In this document: positions 37,851 through 49,500 of the stretch, one piece after another
Numbering within the stretch: the stretch's first letter is position 1
How the letters are laid out: the number at the start of each line of letters is the position of its first letter
Assembly (NCBI GenBank): GCA_963921425.1
Contig: OY992839.1
Location: 20,258,910-20,322,909, forward strand
Reading direction: 5' to 3'
From: Dryas octopetala
Taxonomy: Eukaryota; Streptophyta; Magnoliopsida; Rosales; Rosaceae
DNA: 64,000 nucleotides
Program-made: the position numbers and the translations under genes
Notes under the pieces: generated by a model
Told to the model about the DNA's origin: nothing
What the model saw: the letters and a program-made list of their open reading frames with translations, nothing else
The model's database searches: none

Positions 37851-39290
37851 ATGGATCCCAACAACTTAATGGATCCTTACTCACATGGTTTTAGTGATGA
37901 GGAGGATTACAATCTTGCAAATTTCATTACTGTGTACACCTAAATGGAGGAATAAAGCGCAACTGAGGAGTGTACGAAAGAGAGGAGAAGGCGTAAATAC
38001 GTGCATCGACGGTCGGTTGAAGGCGCTCAACGACTTTGGTTAGACTACTTCGCCCTTAACCCAACCTACAATGTCCATTTCTATCGGAGGCAATACAGAA
38101 TGTACCCCTCCCTCTTTGATAGGATCCAACAAGGGGTATGTAATTTTGACCCTTACTTCATCCAAAAAGCAAATGCCGCTGGTCATAATGGGTTATCCAC
38201 GGAGCAAAAGACGACAGCGACCATGTGTCAACTAGCATATGGCGTGGCTAGTGACGCTTACGACGATTTGTGCAGAATAAGAGCATCCACGACAATCAAG
38301 TGCTTGAAGAAATTCTGCAAGGCTGTGGTCCACATCTTCGAACCAGAATACCTTCGTGCTAGTAACACTTGCCGATATGCAAAGGCTGCTACGCCATGGA
38401 GAGTCATGTGGCTTCTCTAGACTGATCGGGAACATCGATTGCCTGCATTGGGAGTGGAAGAATTGCCCCACTGCTTGGGATGTCAAATATAAAAGGCATG
38501 TGAGCAAACCCACATAGAACTTAGAGGATGTGGCTTCATTTGACACATGGATATGGCATGCGCATTTTGGGATGTCTGGGGGTAAGAACGACCTCAATGT
38601 CTATTTTGCATCGTCAATCTTCCATGATCTATATCATGGAAAGACTCCTGAGGTTAATTTCTCCATCAATAAGTGTGAATACAAGATGACATATTACCTT
38701 GGGGATGAGATCTACCCAAAATGGGCAACTTTTTTCCAGACTATTATGCGGCTAGGCAACTGCAAGAATGCACACTTTGCAAAAAGGCAAGAAGCATATA
38801 GAAAGGATGTGGATAGAGGATTTGGGATTCTACAATCGCATTGGGAAATTGTCAAAGGAGCTACCCGGTATTGGAACGTGAATGTCTTAGCATACGTCAT
38901 GAAGGTGTGCATCATCTTGCACGAATGGGTTTCGGATGATGAAGATGCACTGCCAATAAGACGCAACATGATCGTGGAGCACGAATGAGTTTCGGATGAT
39001 GAAGATGCACTGCCAATAAGACGCAACCCTGGGGATTACGATCACCAAGAAGGAACACCCAGTGCCAAGCCTCCACTAGAACTAGGTTGCTCTACATCCG
39101 TAAGACGTAATTTTGTGGCGAGTCGTTACGACCCAAACACTTTCTCAATGGATTGCTATAGACATGTTCGGAATGAAAACACACATATTAATCTTCAAAA
39201 TGATCTTATTGAGCATATGTGGGCGCGAGAGGAGGGGTGGAAATTAGCATATGGCTTTTATGTCTTGTTATGCTTGATCGTCTTTAATTT
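37851..39290 (+). mobile_element. Broken PIF/Harbinger DNA transposon (transposase pseudogene)
   Basis: The sequence starts ATGGATCCCAACAACTTAAT and codes for an HARBI1-like DDE transposase. Visible are the N-terminal YRRQYRMYPSLFDRIQQGV region (frame 38001-38420), the first catalytic Asp in GNIDCLHWEWKNCP (about 38430-38475), the second in KNDLNV and the third in YLGDEIYPKWATF (frame 38530-38988), and the C-terminal RKDVDRGFGILQSHW block. Stops occur early after the ATG and between blocks, and the frame changes between the first and second blocks, so it is inactive. A 54-bp tandem duplication (core ACGAATGGGTTTCGGATG) lies at about 38920-39028 and includes a stop. A possible left end is near 36605; no right end was found. 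Confidence 0.85.
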
Positions 39291-41049
39291 TTTGTGTGTC
39301 GTTTTATTGTCTCCAAAATTAACCTTATCAAAACCCAATAAACACACCCAACAATTCCTATTTTCTATGCCCAACACCCATCACCACCACCACCGCCGCC
39401 ATCCAACACCAAATTGGGTATTAGCAATGGCATAACTGAGATCCATTCAAGAGAAGTGTTAAAGACGTCTTCAATCAATTGAACAAAAATATTGTTGAAA
39501 AAACTTAAAATTCATATACAAAGGGATTTGGGCATTCTTGCATTTATATAGAACAACTAAAAGAGATTCATTCACAAATCATAAAAATCAAATAGAAAAT
39601 GCCACAATTCATATTTGAAGAGACCAAAATATATCATTTATATCAAAGATATGTGGCAATTACAATTTGTATTTGACAAAATCAACCAAATTCAAAAGAA
39701 AAAAAAAAAGAATAAACGTTTGATTGATAGAGAGATAGATCCACACAAATTGCGCCATGAAACGATTCCTACTTTCTATACCCAAATCCGAGGACGGAGA
39801 CCACCGCCTCCCTTGCTCTGTATGTGGTTCTGCAAATTGATAAAGAGAGTGAGAAAGAGAGAGAGATGAGGTGGAGGGTTGCTGATCTTCTCCGTCCGTA
39901 GTAAGGTGACAGAATGAAGGGGCTATCGGCAGGCTAAGGGAGAAGAAAGAGGCTGTGGCAGAGTGTTGGGTTGCTGTGGGGATGAGACGTGGGTGGCTGT
40001 TTTTTTTTTTTTTTTTTTTATTTTTTTTTATTTTAGAAATACTGAATAATTAAGATGCAAAAAATCCAATTTTAATTGAGAAACATATTTTTTTAGTTTA
40101 ATGAAAATACTTCAATTTATTTAATTTAAAATAAATGTTCGTGTTGTGTTGGATATAGGTTTAAGTTAAAATACTTTTAAATAAATGTTTGTACTTAATG
40201 GTCAATTTACATTAGGATAAAATTAGAAATTAACATTTGATTAAATTGTTGAGGCTACTAAGGTCCGTTGACTTTATGTACCAAATTGCAATGTTTTTTC
40301 ATTTTAACTACCAAAATGTTTATGTCATTTCACTTTAGATACTAAAGTTTAGTTTAGGTACCAACTTTAAAAAACATGGTTATACTGAGTTGTAACTGTC
40401 TAACAATCATAACTTTTTTATTGATTTGTTATTTTTTCAATGTTTGCAAGGTTTAAACTTTAATGTTCAGTTTCTCGGTTATAAGACTTCATCCCCCAAT
40501 CATAAATTAAAAACATTAAACTCATATAAATTTTAAATTTTTATGAATTTGAAATAATTATAACTATATACCAAACCGATTTGTTACCTAATCTAAAATG
40601 TCATGCTCTAAATTAGTACCTAAACTAAAAAAAAATTAGTGTCTTACACTCTTACTTCTTTATTGAAAAACTATTAATATTTGATATTTAATCATAATTT
40701 TTAATAAAATAATTAAGTTCGAAAAGCGGTAACCAAACAAAATTATACATACAGCCTTTGTTTTCCTACTATTATTACAGTCCATAGTCTATACAGTTAG
40801 TTGCTATAATCTTGGAACCAAAGATTGATTATTTGCTTTGCTTTTGTGTGCCGAAGATTTCTCCTTAACTACGTTGTGAGAACACCCAACTCAGCCCTAA
40901 CCATGAGGCGGTGGAGATGGGATTTGTAACGATACTCCGTCCTGTTTGAGGAATTGAGGTATTACTCTTTCTTTATTGACACCCACTCACCCAGAGCTAC
41001 ATTTTCTTTTCTTTTATATGAATCTTTGAAATCCAATCCTTAGTGATAA
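39291..41049. other. Intergenic DNA upstream of PIG-C
   Basis: Contains a His/Pro-type CAC-rich stretch near 39380, a T-rich homopolymer at 39999-40035, and opposed motifs (TAGTTTAGGTACC near 40345 and TACCTAAACTAAA near 40617) that suggest a degraded inverted-repeat element. The last 190 bp probably include the PIG-C first exon (about 40860-40958). Confidence 0.4.
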
Positions 41050-41265
41050 TTCTTTTCAACAAAGTTCTAAATTGAAGTCTGCAGATTGTGTTATTCTTCT
41101 TTCTGTTGTTGGTGTCTGGTTTGTCATATTACTATTCATTGTTGTCTATGTTTCACATTCTTTTCAACAAAGTTCTAAATTGAAGTCTGCAGATTGTGTT
41201 ATTCTTCTTTCTGTTGTTGGTGTCTGGTTTGTCATATTACTATTCATTGTCGTCTATGTTTCACA
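41050..41265 (+). repeat. 108-bp tandem duplication in the PIG-C leader
   Basis: Copies 41050-41157 and 41158-41265 differ at about one base (TTGTTGTC versus TTGTCGTC), so the duplication is recent. The unit length is a multiple of three, but the region is probably leader intron (donor near 40959 GTATTACT, acceptor AACAAACAG ending 41280). Confidence 0.93.
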
Positions 41266-41412
41266 TACTTGAACAAACAGGTTGAAACCAAACAGAGCAA
41301 TTTTTCATTTTCTCTCTGCAATATAATTGATTGCAAGACCCAATTGGGTTTGGGCGTGATTTGTTCAACTGATCAGGACAGATTTGGGTTTTCCTCAGCA
41401 TTTGGATTGTAT

Positions 41413-42333
41413 ATGATGGATACCCTTATGAGTGAGTTGATGATCACATCTCCCACAAGACCCAGATGGAGAAAAGTGGCATATGGAGGAATGCAACCTG
41501 GGTTTGATGACAATCACACTGATGATTCTTTTCTTGAAGATATGGTCATGAATGCCAATGTTGTCAAAAGGGACATACTAAAAGTCATGCTGGATTCTGT
41601 TTCCATCTCCCAATACCTCTGCATTGTTGCCCTTGTTGGTTTGGTGTGGACCTACACCCTCAGATCAATTCTCAATGAGAATTCACTCTTGCTTCTTGAT
41701 GTCTCTCTTCTCGGATTGGGTTTCCTTGTTCTCCTTTTAACCAAAGAAATGCTTTCCCTCAATCTTTTCTTCCATTACTTGCTCAATATTTCATTTTTCA
41801 TCAGTGGCTTATATGTTTTAGCTCCCATTTATCAAACACTTACAACTTCCATTAGCCTAAACTCCATTTGGGCAGTAACTGTTTCACTCCTTGTGCTCCA
41901 TCTCTTCCTCCATGACTACTTTGGATCCACCGTACGAGCTCCTGGGGCTCTACACAATCCGACCTTGAGAAGCTGCATTTCTTTAAATGCCTCTGTTGTG
42001 GCCTCGGTTTTCATAGCTTCGTGCCTTCGGTCAAGGCTGCTTGTTTTTGCCATCATGCTTTTCTCTTTGCAAGTTTTCCTTTTTGCTCCGTTGGTTACTT
42101 ACTGTATCAAGAAGTATTCCTTCCGTTTGCACCTTTGGTTTTCTTTTGGTCTGATGATTGCCACCTTGGCTTTTGTTTACACCCTGCATTTGTTGCTTTT
42201 TGTGATGTTGTTAGGGTTGTTGATCTTTGTAACTGTGGTTTGCCCATATTGGCTTATACGGATGCAGGAATACAAGTTTGAAATCAATGGTCCTTGGGAT
42301 GAGGCTAAACTTTGTTTTGATATAACTGATTGA
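41413..42333 (+). CDS. PIGC: PIG-C/GPI2, GPI-GlcNAc transferase subunit
   Basis: PIG-C is a membrane subunit of the endoplasmic reticulum complex that transfers GlcNAc to phosphatidylinositol, the first step of GPI-anchor synthesis. From ATG at 41413 (or 41416) the frame gives 306 residues, close to the family length. The cytosolic N-terminus contains [19 protein letters not shown], a signature of the family; then come [18 protein letters not shown] and a series of about eight hydrophobic segments. The motif [20 protein letters not shown] is the other conserved block, and the end is [15 protein letters not shown]. The coding part is a single exon, with an apparent leader intron upstream. The frame extends further upstream to 41194, but that part runs through the tandem repeat and is unlikely to be translated. 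Confidence 0.93.
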   Translation: MMDTLMSELMITSPTRPRWRKVAYGGMQPGFDDNHTDDSFLEDMVMNANVVKRDILKVMLDSVSISQYLCIVALVGLVWTYTLRSILNENSLLLLDVSLLGLGFLVLLLTKEMLSLNLFFHYLLNISFFISGLYVLAPIYQTLTTSISLNSIWAVTVSLLVLHLFLHDYFGSTVRAPGALHNPTLRSCISLNASVVASVFIASCLRSRLLVFAIMLFSLQVFLFAPLVTYCIKKYSFRLHLWFSFGLMIATLAFVYTLHLLLFVMLLGLLIFVTVVCPYWLIRMQEYKFEINGPWDEAKLCFDITD

Positions 42334-44137
42334 GGTTTTTAGGGACATTTTGACTATTTGTGGTAACCTTTGAAAATCAATGAAGAAAATCAGTTGTTTT
42401 ATAATTTTGGTTGTATCTTTTATCTTCTGTGTCTCTTACCATCCATCGTATTTAATCATTTTTTGTATCTGCATAGAAAATGCACTCTTCCATTTCATCA
42501 TGGATGGATTTCATGGTATTCCATTGTCTTTCCTTTCAAGGAGATTAAAGTTGGGATATGTTAGGTTGATGTTATTAGGAAAACACAATACATTATTCTC
42601 ATGTGATAATTATATGCACTTTTCATCTGTTGTTGACGGTACGAGATAACAGAGGTCGCTATTCAACATAATCTAAAAGTTCTGGGGGGACATTACAATG
42701 GCATGAAAAGTTAAAAGTATAATTTGATAAAACCCCTTATTTTTCATAGTTCATAGGGGTATTCGTGCACATTGGTTTTGTTAATGAAGCCCTGCCTTCT
42801 ACTTTTGATGAAAGACATTCAATGCTATAATGCTAAAACTATGTCTGCTTCAACATTCATTTGAATGCCATCTGTCAACTAATCTATGTGAAGATACAGT
42901 CTGTCTGCAAATCATTGCACACTTACTTAATTGAGTTAATATCAGTTTTCACCATAACCTGTTAATTTCATATATGGAAAGCAGACAGACAAATTGAAAA
43001 GCAAAACTGATTTGGTCTTCTTGCATTTATCTGGGTGATGAAGATAGATATGATACATAAACGAATTCAGTTGTAACTGTTTCAGCAGTGAATTATGATA
43101 ATTCATCATACATTTACTTTTCCATTTCTATACACTCAGATATGTTTTCCATTGATCTCATAAATTCAAGATGTACACCTTCATGACCTCCCAAACATTT
43201 TAAAATTTATAATAAAAGCTTTTTTTTCTTGAACATAGATTCTGATAAGTTGTACAGATAAGCAGTCTTTGTTGCATATTACTGCTTATTTTTCCAGCAA
43301 GCAGCCTCAGAAGTTCATTACAACAGAAATAGTTCTTTCCGGAATGGTAAGGACTGCCTGATGCGACCAAAGGTCACATCTTCAAGAGCTATGAAAGCCT
43401 CATGGTAAATGATCTCATTTTCATTTGTATCTGACTAAATCCAGTGGAAACTCCATCATTTTGGTAGGTAAAAAAGAACTTTTGTTAAGTAGTTGCTATT
43501 AATTGTTTGCCCATTTTGTAGAAAGAGTAGCAATTAACAAATGCTGAATGTTCTTTGCTGTTGCCATTTGCAATGCATTCTTCCCGGCTCTGAGACTAGA
43601 ATTTGCCAACAACGTCAGTTCATGGTTCCAGCATTGCAAATTTGACATACACAGAAACTTGGGAGTCCATTTGCATAGTATACCTACAGGTTCAGGGGGT
43701 CCATTTGACATACACAGCTATGGGCGTTGCTCTCCTTCCACATAAGATTTGTACGCACCTATTATTATTAGGTGCCCTTTTGTGAAAATGAACTTCTGCT
43801 ATATCCATTTATTTTAAAAAAAAAAAAACACGGGCTTTTTCTCTATCCATTTAGTGCTTTGGTAATTGAATAAACAAAAAGACAAGCAAAAGTATAAAAA
43901 CGAGAGTGCAAATCTACAAAATAGTAGCGCAAAAACTACTACCATTAAATAATGAAACCCAGGTCACCAGGGAACCATATACACAGGAGATAATTTTTCC
44001 ATACAAAATTGTAGAGTAATTTAAGTCCAGTTTACATTGGTTTTTGAGTAAACAAAGAGATATATGTCAGATCACGTAAATCAATTTGCAGAGTAACCAA
44101 CTATCTCAGGCTTTCAAAATTTTACATTTAATCTCCA
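42334..44137. other. 3' flanks of PIG-C and SBDS, no gene
   Basis: AT-rich; an open frame at 43499-43711 (minus) and others are short and lack domains. The two genes converge here, so both 3' UTRs probably lie in this interval. Confidence 0.5.
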
Positions 44138-46082
44138 TTAGAATGAATAATCCTTCAAATCAGACTTTGAGTCACCCATTTCAATGTCAGCTGCACATTC
44201 TTCTTCAGTAAGAGGAGGGAGTTGTCTGGTTTTGCGTCTTAAATTATGCTTGTGCCACTCACTCTTGAAGTGATCCCTATACTGCTTGGAATCACCCACA
44301 AATGCATTGCATGTGCTGCATCTGTTTTGCTTTCCATCGCCTGCAGCATTTCCATTCCCCGTAGAGATGCTCTGGTTTTGCATTTTCTCACTCAGTTTTA
44401 GCACAGGATCAGCTGATTCCTTCGTTGATAAGTCAGAATTCGTAGTTTCTTTTTTCTTTGATACGTCAGAATCAGAGGATTCATTGAGTGAGCGTGACGG
44501 TTCATCCTCGTGATCATCATATTGATCGACAACAGCGTCACCCTCCGCATGCACAGAGAGTGCAAGAACTTCATATCTTCCATGCAAATTCATCAATACC
44601 CCTTCACAGTCACGGTAAAAACCAGGGTCCAGTTCACAAATCTGCACAACAATCAAATGCAAGAAATTTCACAATTACTCCCACAATGGTAGTGCATAAA
44701 CCATTGTAATGTGCGTGACTCAGTAAAGTAGAATGCTTATAGGCACATAAGTTTCTAATGCGCTTTAGGAAATTAAGTTGCCAAATAATAAGGAAAATAC
44801 TTGGGACTGACAATTGATAGCTGACTTCCAGATTGTTCTTTTGAAACTATGCTAGCATTCCAGGCAGTCAGCTTCTCCGAAAGAGATGAAAATTCATGTT
44901 CAGGAACTGTGAGCCGCAATTTCATAGGAGACCGTTTTATTGGAAAGTGCTTCTGAAGCTCATGAATAACTTCCAGAGCCTGCATAAGAAATAGTATTAG
45001 CCACATATCCTCAGACAATAGCACTAATTTGCAAACTGGGAGACCCATTCTAGGACTCATTAATCTTTTTCCTATCCATTATGTATTTACCACAACTAAT
45101 AACAAACTTAATTCTCACGAACATAGCCAGAATTCACATCTATCAGGCACATAGTGAACTCCATACAAGTATACAACTATAAAATTCTTATGTAAGATAC
45201 AGCCAAAATCACATTCAATTACCTGCTTCTTTGAACCTCTATGTGGATCTACAGCAAAATGAATTTCATGCATCAATCTCTCAATCAAGCTAATAGTGTA
45301 AGGGCGTCGAGTTTCAGGATTATAGGTTTTCTGCATAACAATCGTTGCAATGTCCCGAAACTGACTGGACAACACCGATTCCCTCTCCTTCCCAGCCACT
45401 TGAAGCTCTCCTTTATCCAAAATCTACAACAACAAAGCTTACGAGTCAACTACATATTTACAACAATAATGGAACCCGATAAATAACTGGAACGATATTC
45501 ATTTCACTGACCTCCAAACAAATCTTGGTCTGATCATCTGACCCAAATGCAGCCACCAAATCTTTTGTCTTGGCAAGAACACCTTTCGAAACATTTGTGA
45601 AAACGGTATGTGACTGCAGCACTTCATCCAAATCTTTCTCTCTGTCCGAAAACATATCATTACCACTTTTTATATTCTTTCAATGAAAAAATGTTAATGC
45701 TTTTGATGATACTAAACAAAATTCAAAAAAGTTCTAAACACAAAATAAAAAGATAACATATTAAACAAGTTTCCTTTATATACACAAAATATCAACACCA
45801 CCACAAGTTTGCCAAACATTTCTTGTAACCATTGTTTTAATAGTAATATATATATATATATATTTTTTTTTTTGGGTTTTGATTAAAAAAATTAAAACAA
45901 TATTGGGGCTGAGAGTGAGAGATAGAGAAAGCTTACACGCCAGAACGCCATGATAGGACCTTGTTCTTGTAGGAAGCGATTTCGAAGCGATTGCCGTGCT
46001 TTCTCAATCGCACCACCGCCACGTTCGTCAGCCTCTTTTGCCCTATGGGCTGCACCAGTGACCGAGATTGCCGAGACGACAT
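44138..46082 (-). CDS. SBDS: SBDS/SDO1 ribosome maturation protein with plant zinc-finger tail
   Basis: SBDS works with the GTPase EFL1 to release eIF6 from pre-60S ribosomal subunits in the cytoplasm. Five exons on the minus strand give about 382 residues: 46082-45937, 45641-45512, 45423-45223, 44979-44812 and 44641-44138. The N-terminal domain shows [20 protein letters not shown] and FGSDDQTKI; the middle has [20 protein letters not shown]; the third domain ends [19 protein letters not shown] plant-type extension follows: an acidic Ser-rich linker and a U1/matrin-like zinc finger C-x2-C-x12-H-x5-H starting near residue 323 ([18 protein letters not shown]). Intron borders are GT-AG; exon 4 uses donor GTCAGT. 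The start is the ATG just after the microsatellite; family N-termini align. Looks functional. Confidence 0.95.
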
Positions 46083-46143
46083 CCTCCTCTCGCTCTCGCT
46101 CTCGCTCTCGCACTCGCACTCGCACTCGCACTCGCACTCGCAC

Positions 46144-46194
<51 letters not shown>
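46083..46194. repeat. Hexamer (CTCGCT/CTCGCA) and (CT)n microsatellite abutting the SBDS start
   Basis: Four CTCGCT-like units, about six CTCGCA units, then about 25 CT dinucleotides. On the SBDS strand the repeat is GA-rich leader immediately before the ATG, so length variation may affect its 5' UTR. Confidence 0.95.
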
Positions 46195-46196
<2 letters not shown>

Positions 46197-46354
46197 TTGT
46201 GAAGAGTTGTGCACATTCTGGAGTCCTCTGATAACTATATATGGGGGCTGTTTGGCAGCCCACAACCTGTTGATATTTGTGAAGAGTTGTGCACATTCTG
46301 GAGTCCTCTTATAACCATATATGGGGGCTGTTTGGCAGCCCACAACCTGTCATC
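46195..46354 (+). repeat. 80-bp tandem duplication in the divergent promoter
   Basis: Copies 46195-46274 and 46275-46354 start ATTTGTGAAGAGTTGTGC and each contain GGGCTGTTTGGCAGCCC, a small hairpin with GGGCTG/CAGCCC arms. They differ at only a few positions, so the duplication is recent. Confidence 0.93.
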
Positions 46355-46587
46355 AACTTGACACTAACACTGATTGAGGTTATTCTTATCCCCATTCTGG
46401 ATAGTAATACCACAACACTCGCAAATTTCGAGCCCAGCCCAGCCCAACTTAAGTTTTGGGTCTCAGGCTCATTCTTCTACGGTCGGCCCAAACAAAATAA
46501 AAGGGTTTGTAAGTCTTCTACGTCGCCTTTGTATCGCTGTGTGCCTGTCTCTCAATGTAGTTGGGTTTGTTAAGCTTCACAGAGGCC

Positions 46588-49500
46588 ATGCCTTCTTCCC
46601 ACGATAAATGCGAAGCTTTAGCTTCCGAGGAAGATAGCTCAAACAACAACACCAACAACAATGATTACAAACTTCCCAGTTTCTTCGATGTTTATGGGCC
46701 TCAAGTACTCTCTCTCTCAATTTTTCTTTATTTAAATTTCATTGCCTTCTATTTTGTTTTGTTTTTTGTTTTTTCATGAATTGGTATTTGGGTTCTAGAA
46801 TTTGGTGCTCATGTTATTGCATTATAATTCAAAATCGTAACTATTTTTTTATTTTTGAACTTGGGAAGTCCTAAATAGAGGCTTTTTTTAGTGCATCTGT
46901 AATTGGTTTTATAGCTTTGGATTCGATTTTGTCGGTTTGAAAGTGTTAGAAGCTTAAAATGGTTATGCTAGTAATGCATTTTCTGCCCAAAAGTTTTATT
47001 CTGTCTGGTGGGCTTTTGATAGAAACTGAAGTCTAGTGCATTTGCATTTAATCTTATGTGCCTTTGCAGAGTAAAGCAGAAGTGGTTTTTAAGATGCCAG
47101 AGGCCAACTCAACTCTGAATTTGCAAGTAAGTATAATTATTCACCCAAAATTTTTGAAATCTTGTTTCTTCTCTGTGAAGTGGTATGAAATTTTTTATTC
47201 GAGTTTGACAATTTATTAATCAAGACAAGAAGAAAGAATGAGTGGAGTTTTGGTGTTGTGATATAGGAGGTTCAAGAACTAGTGACCTGGGTACTTGCTG
47301 AGGGATTCATGCCGTCATGGGTTTTTATTAAGGTAAGGAATACTTCCATTCCTTTTTCTCTATTTTGATGATTCCAGTATTTGTATGGTTACTGATCAAT
47401 TTGATGAGAGTGTATTACCAAAAATAGGTGGAAACTATTCATACCTAAAGGGTTATATCCATTGATCAGTTGTGAAGATTTTAACCATAGATAATTTCTT
47501 AATCATCCCATCAAATAGGTGGAAGACTCATGAAACTATGAACTCTGTGTGTGTAGAAAAAGCTTCTTAAGTGGTCGGCCGAACATTTTTACGTGTCACC
47601 GATCGAACGATCGGCACAGAAATTTTTTTAAGTTCTGCCAGCCAGTATTGACCCCCCAAGGGTTTTGTGTCTCGTTTTATAGATTTTAATCCCAATCTTG
47701 ACTGGTTAATTACTTCGGATGTAGAATTGTCGTTTGAGATTAGGTTTTTAGTTTTAACTCTGCCCAAAACTCGAGAGTTAAAAACCTAGAGTCTAAGTGA
47801 TTAGTGGTTCTGATCATTCTGCATCTGAAATTCACCAAAAATTATTATGTGCCGGTCGATCTGCATTGCTCATGGATTGATCAACGGCTGCATCCGGATA
47901 CTGTGAACATCCAAATATTCTTAATCTGTTTGGTGCATGGTTTATAGACATACAGTAGAAAGAAACATGGATGCTTAGAGTTGTTTATACAGTAATCTTA
48001 CATTTTGCAGAACAAGCCTCTCATTCCCAAGGTGGTTATGCTCTATGTACCGGGCCTGGATGCAGCTTTGTATTTATCACAGCATCGACTGCTTAGGAGT
48101 CTCAAAGAATTCTGTGGCAAGCCAAGGCCAGTGTTAGCTCTCAGGTTGGTAATAAACATGATATCTTCCTTTGACTTTCGAGACTATTGTTAGTATTTTT
48201 CTGTGCTGTGCACTTTTTATGGCTTTGTTTTTTGTTCTATGCTAGCTGTATCTCAGATGGAATGCAGACAATTGATGCACTCCTAACATGCAAGCTGAAA
48301 AGAAAGAGGGAAGAAAATAGTTCAGGTATGAGGAATTTGGCATCTGAACAAGGTCTGTGACATGTTTGAAGAACATCAATCATACTGAGCTTCTTGCCCT
48401 TTTCTCTCAATTTTGTGTATTTGCATGACAAAGTTGGGAATTTTACAGAGTTAAATGATATGAATACTATTCCAACTTGTGTGAGTAGAAAAGCAAGAAA
48501 CAAGCACCCTAAAGCTCTGTCCATATAGGTCTCTGGTGTTTCAGTAATATGCATGAACTGAGATTCTTTCATATGGAAGTCTAGAAAAGCTTTCTTTTTT
48601 GAGATTCATGCATTCATGCTATAACATTAGTTTAATCGGTATGAATAGAACCCAAGTATCTTGTTACTTTTCTCATGTCTTGTAGAAATCTTTTGTATTG
48701 GTTGCTTGGCCATAAAGTTTTTGCATTTTCAAGTTAATTTAGGTTCTTATCATTTGAGGTGAGCTGCATATTAACAATTATCAGTTTTTTTTTTTTTTTT
48801 TTTTGTTAAAAAGAAAATTAAAATAAGTAACTTCCTCACTCAAGTTAGGCAAGAAAAAGGAGGTCTGTACTTGACCTTTCTTTGGTCTTATTCCTATGAA
48901 AAAAAAAAAAAAATTCCTTTGATCTATGCATCTTTCATTTTACCTGGACTTTATTAAGGTATTTTTAACCTTTCTTGAGTTTCTGCCGTTCGTGCCCTAA
49001 ATTAACTTACACAATTAGGCTGTTCTGTGATGGGAACATGTTAAATGAAGGCTTGTAACTTTTGTTTATATATAACTTGTATGCATCCCTTTGTTCTGTG
49101 AAATTATTTTTCCACTCCTTGAGGATCCCCTTAACATTTTTTTTTTGTTTTCTATATGGAATCTTTGTTATACCGAAGAATGTGGTCATGGTACAGATGA
49201 TCCATCCTCTGTTGAACTTATGAAGGATCTACCTTTCCCCATTACATTTTACACTCTTACAGCAAAACAACTGGAAGACAATGGATATTGCTTCAATCAG
49301 CCAGGTCAGAAGACAAATGTTGTTTGAGTTATAAATTAATTTTTTTCTTTGATTTAATCAATGGCTTGTTCTTTAAAATCTTATATTGATTCAATGCAGA
49401 TTTTCTCTCTACTCTTCCTGCCCCTTCAGGATCAACCCCCTATGAAATATTGGCACTTGATTGCGAGATGGTAAATCCTTGAATGTCAATTTTGAGAAGA

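Larger units (their letters stand above)
46083..46587. promoter_or_regulatory. Shared divergent promoter region of SBDS and the SDN5-like gene
   Basis: The 505 bp between the two start codons must hold both promoters. It contains a CT/CTCGCA microsatellite next to SBDS, an 80-bp tandem duplication and, at 46430-46500, AGCCCAGCCCAACTT and GGTCGGCCCAAAC. The complements carry TGGGCT and TGGGCC (site II-like), and AAAGGGTTTG is telo-box-like. These motif types are known in promoters of ribosome-related plant genes. No TATA box is clear on either strand. Confidence 0.65.

Noticed and set aside
45892-46343. Arg/Glu- and Ser/Leu-rich frames over the SBDS leader
   Set aside because: They arise from the CT/CTCGCA microsatellite. 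Only the part downstream of the ATG at 46082 is genuine SBDS coding sequence.
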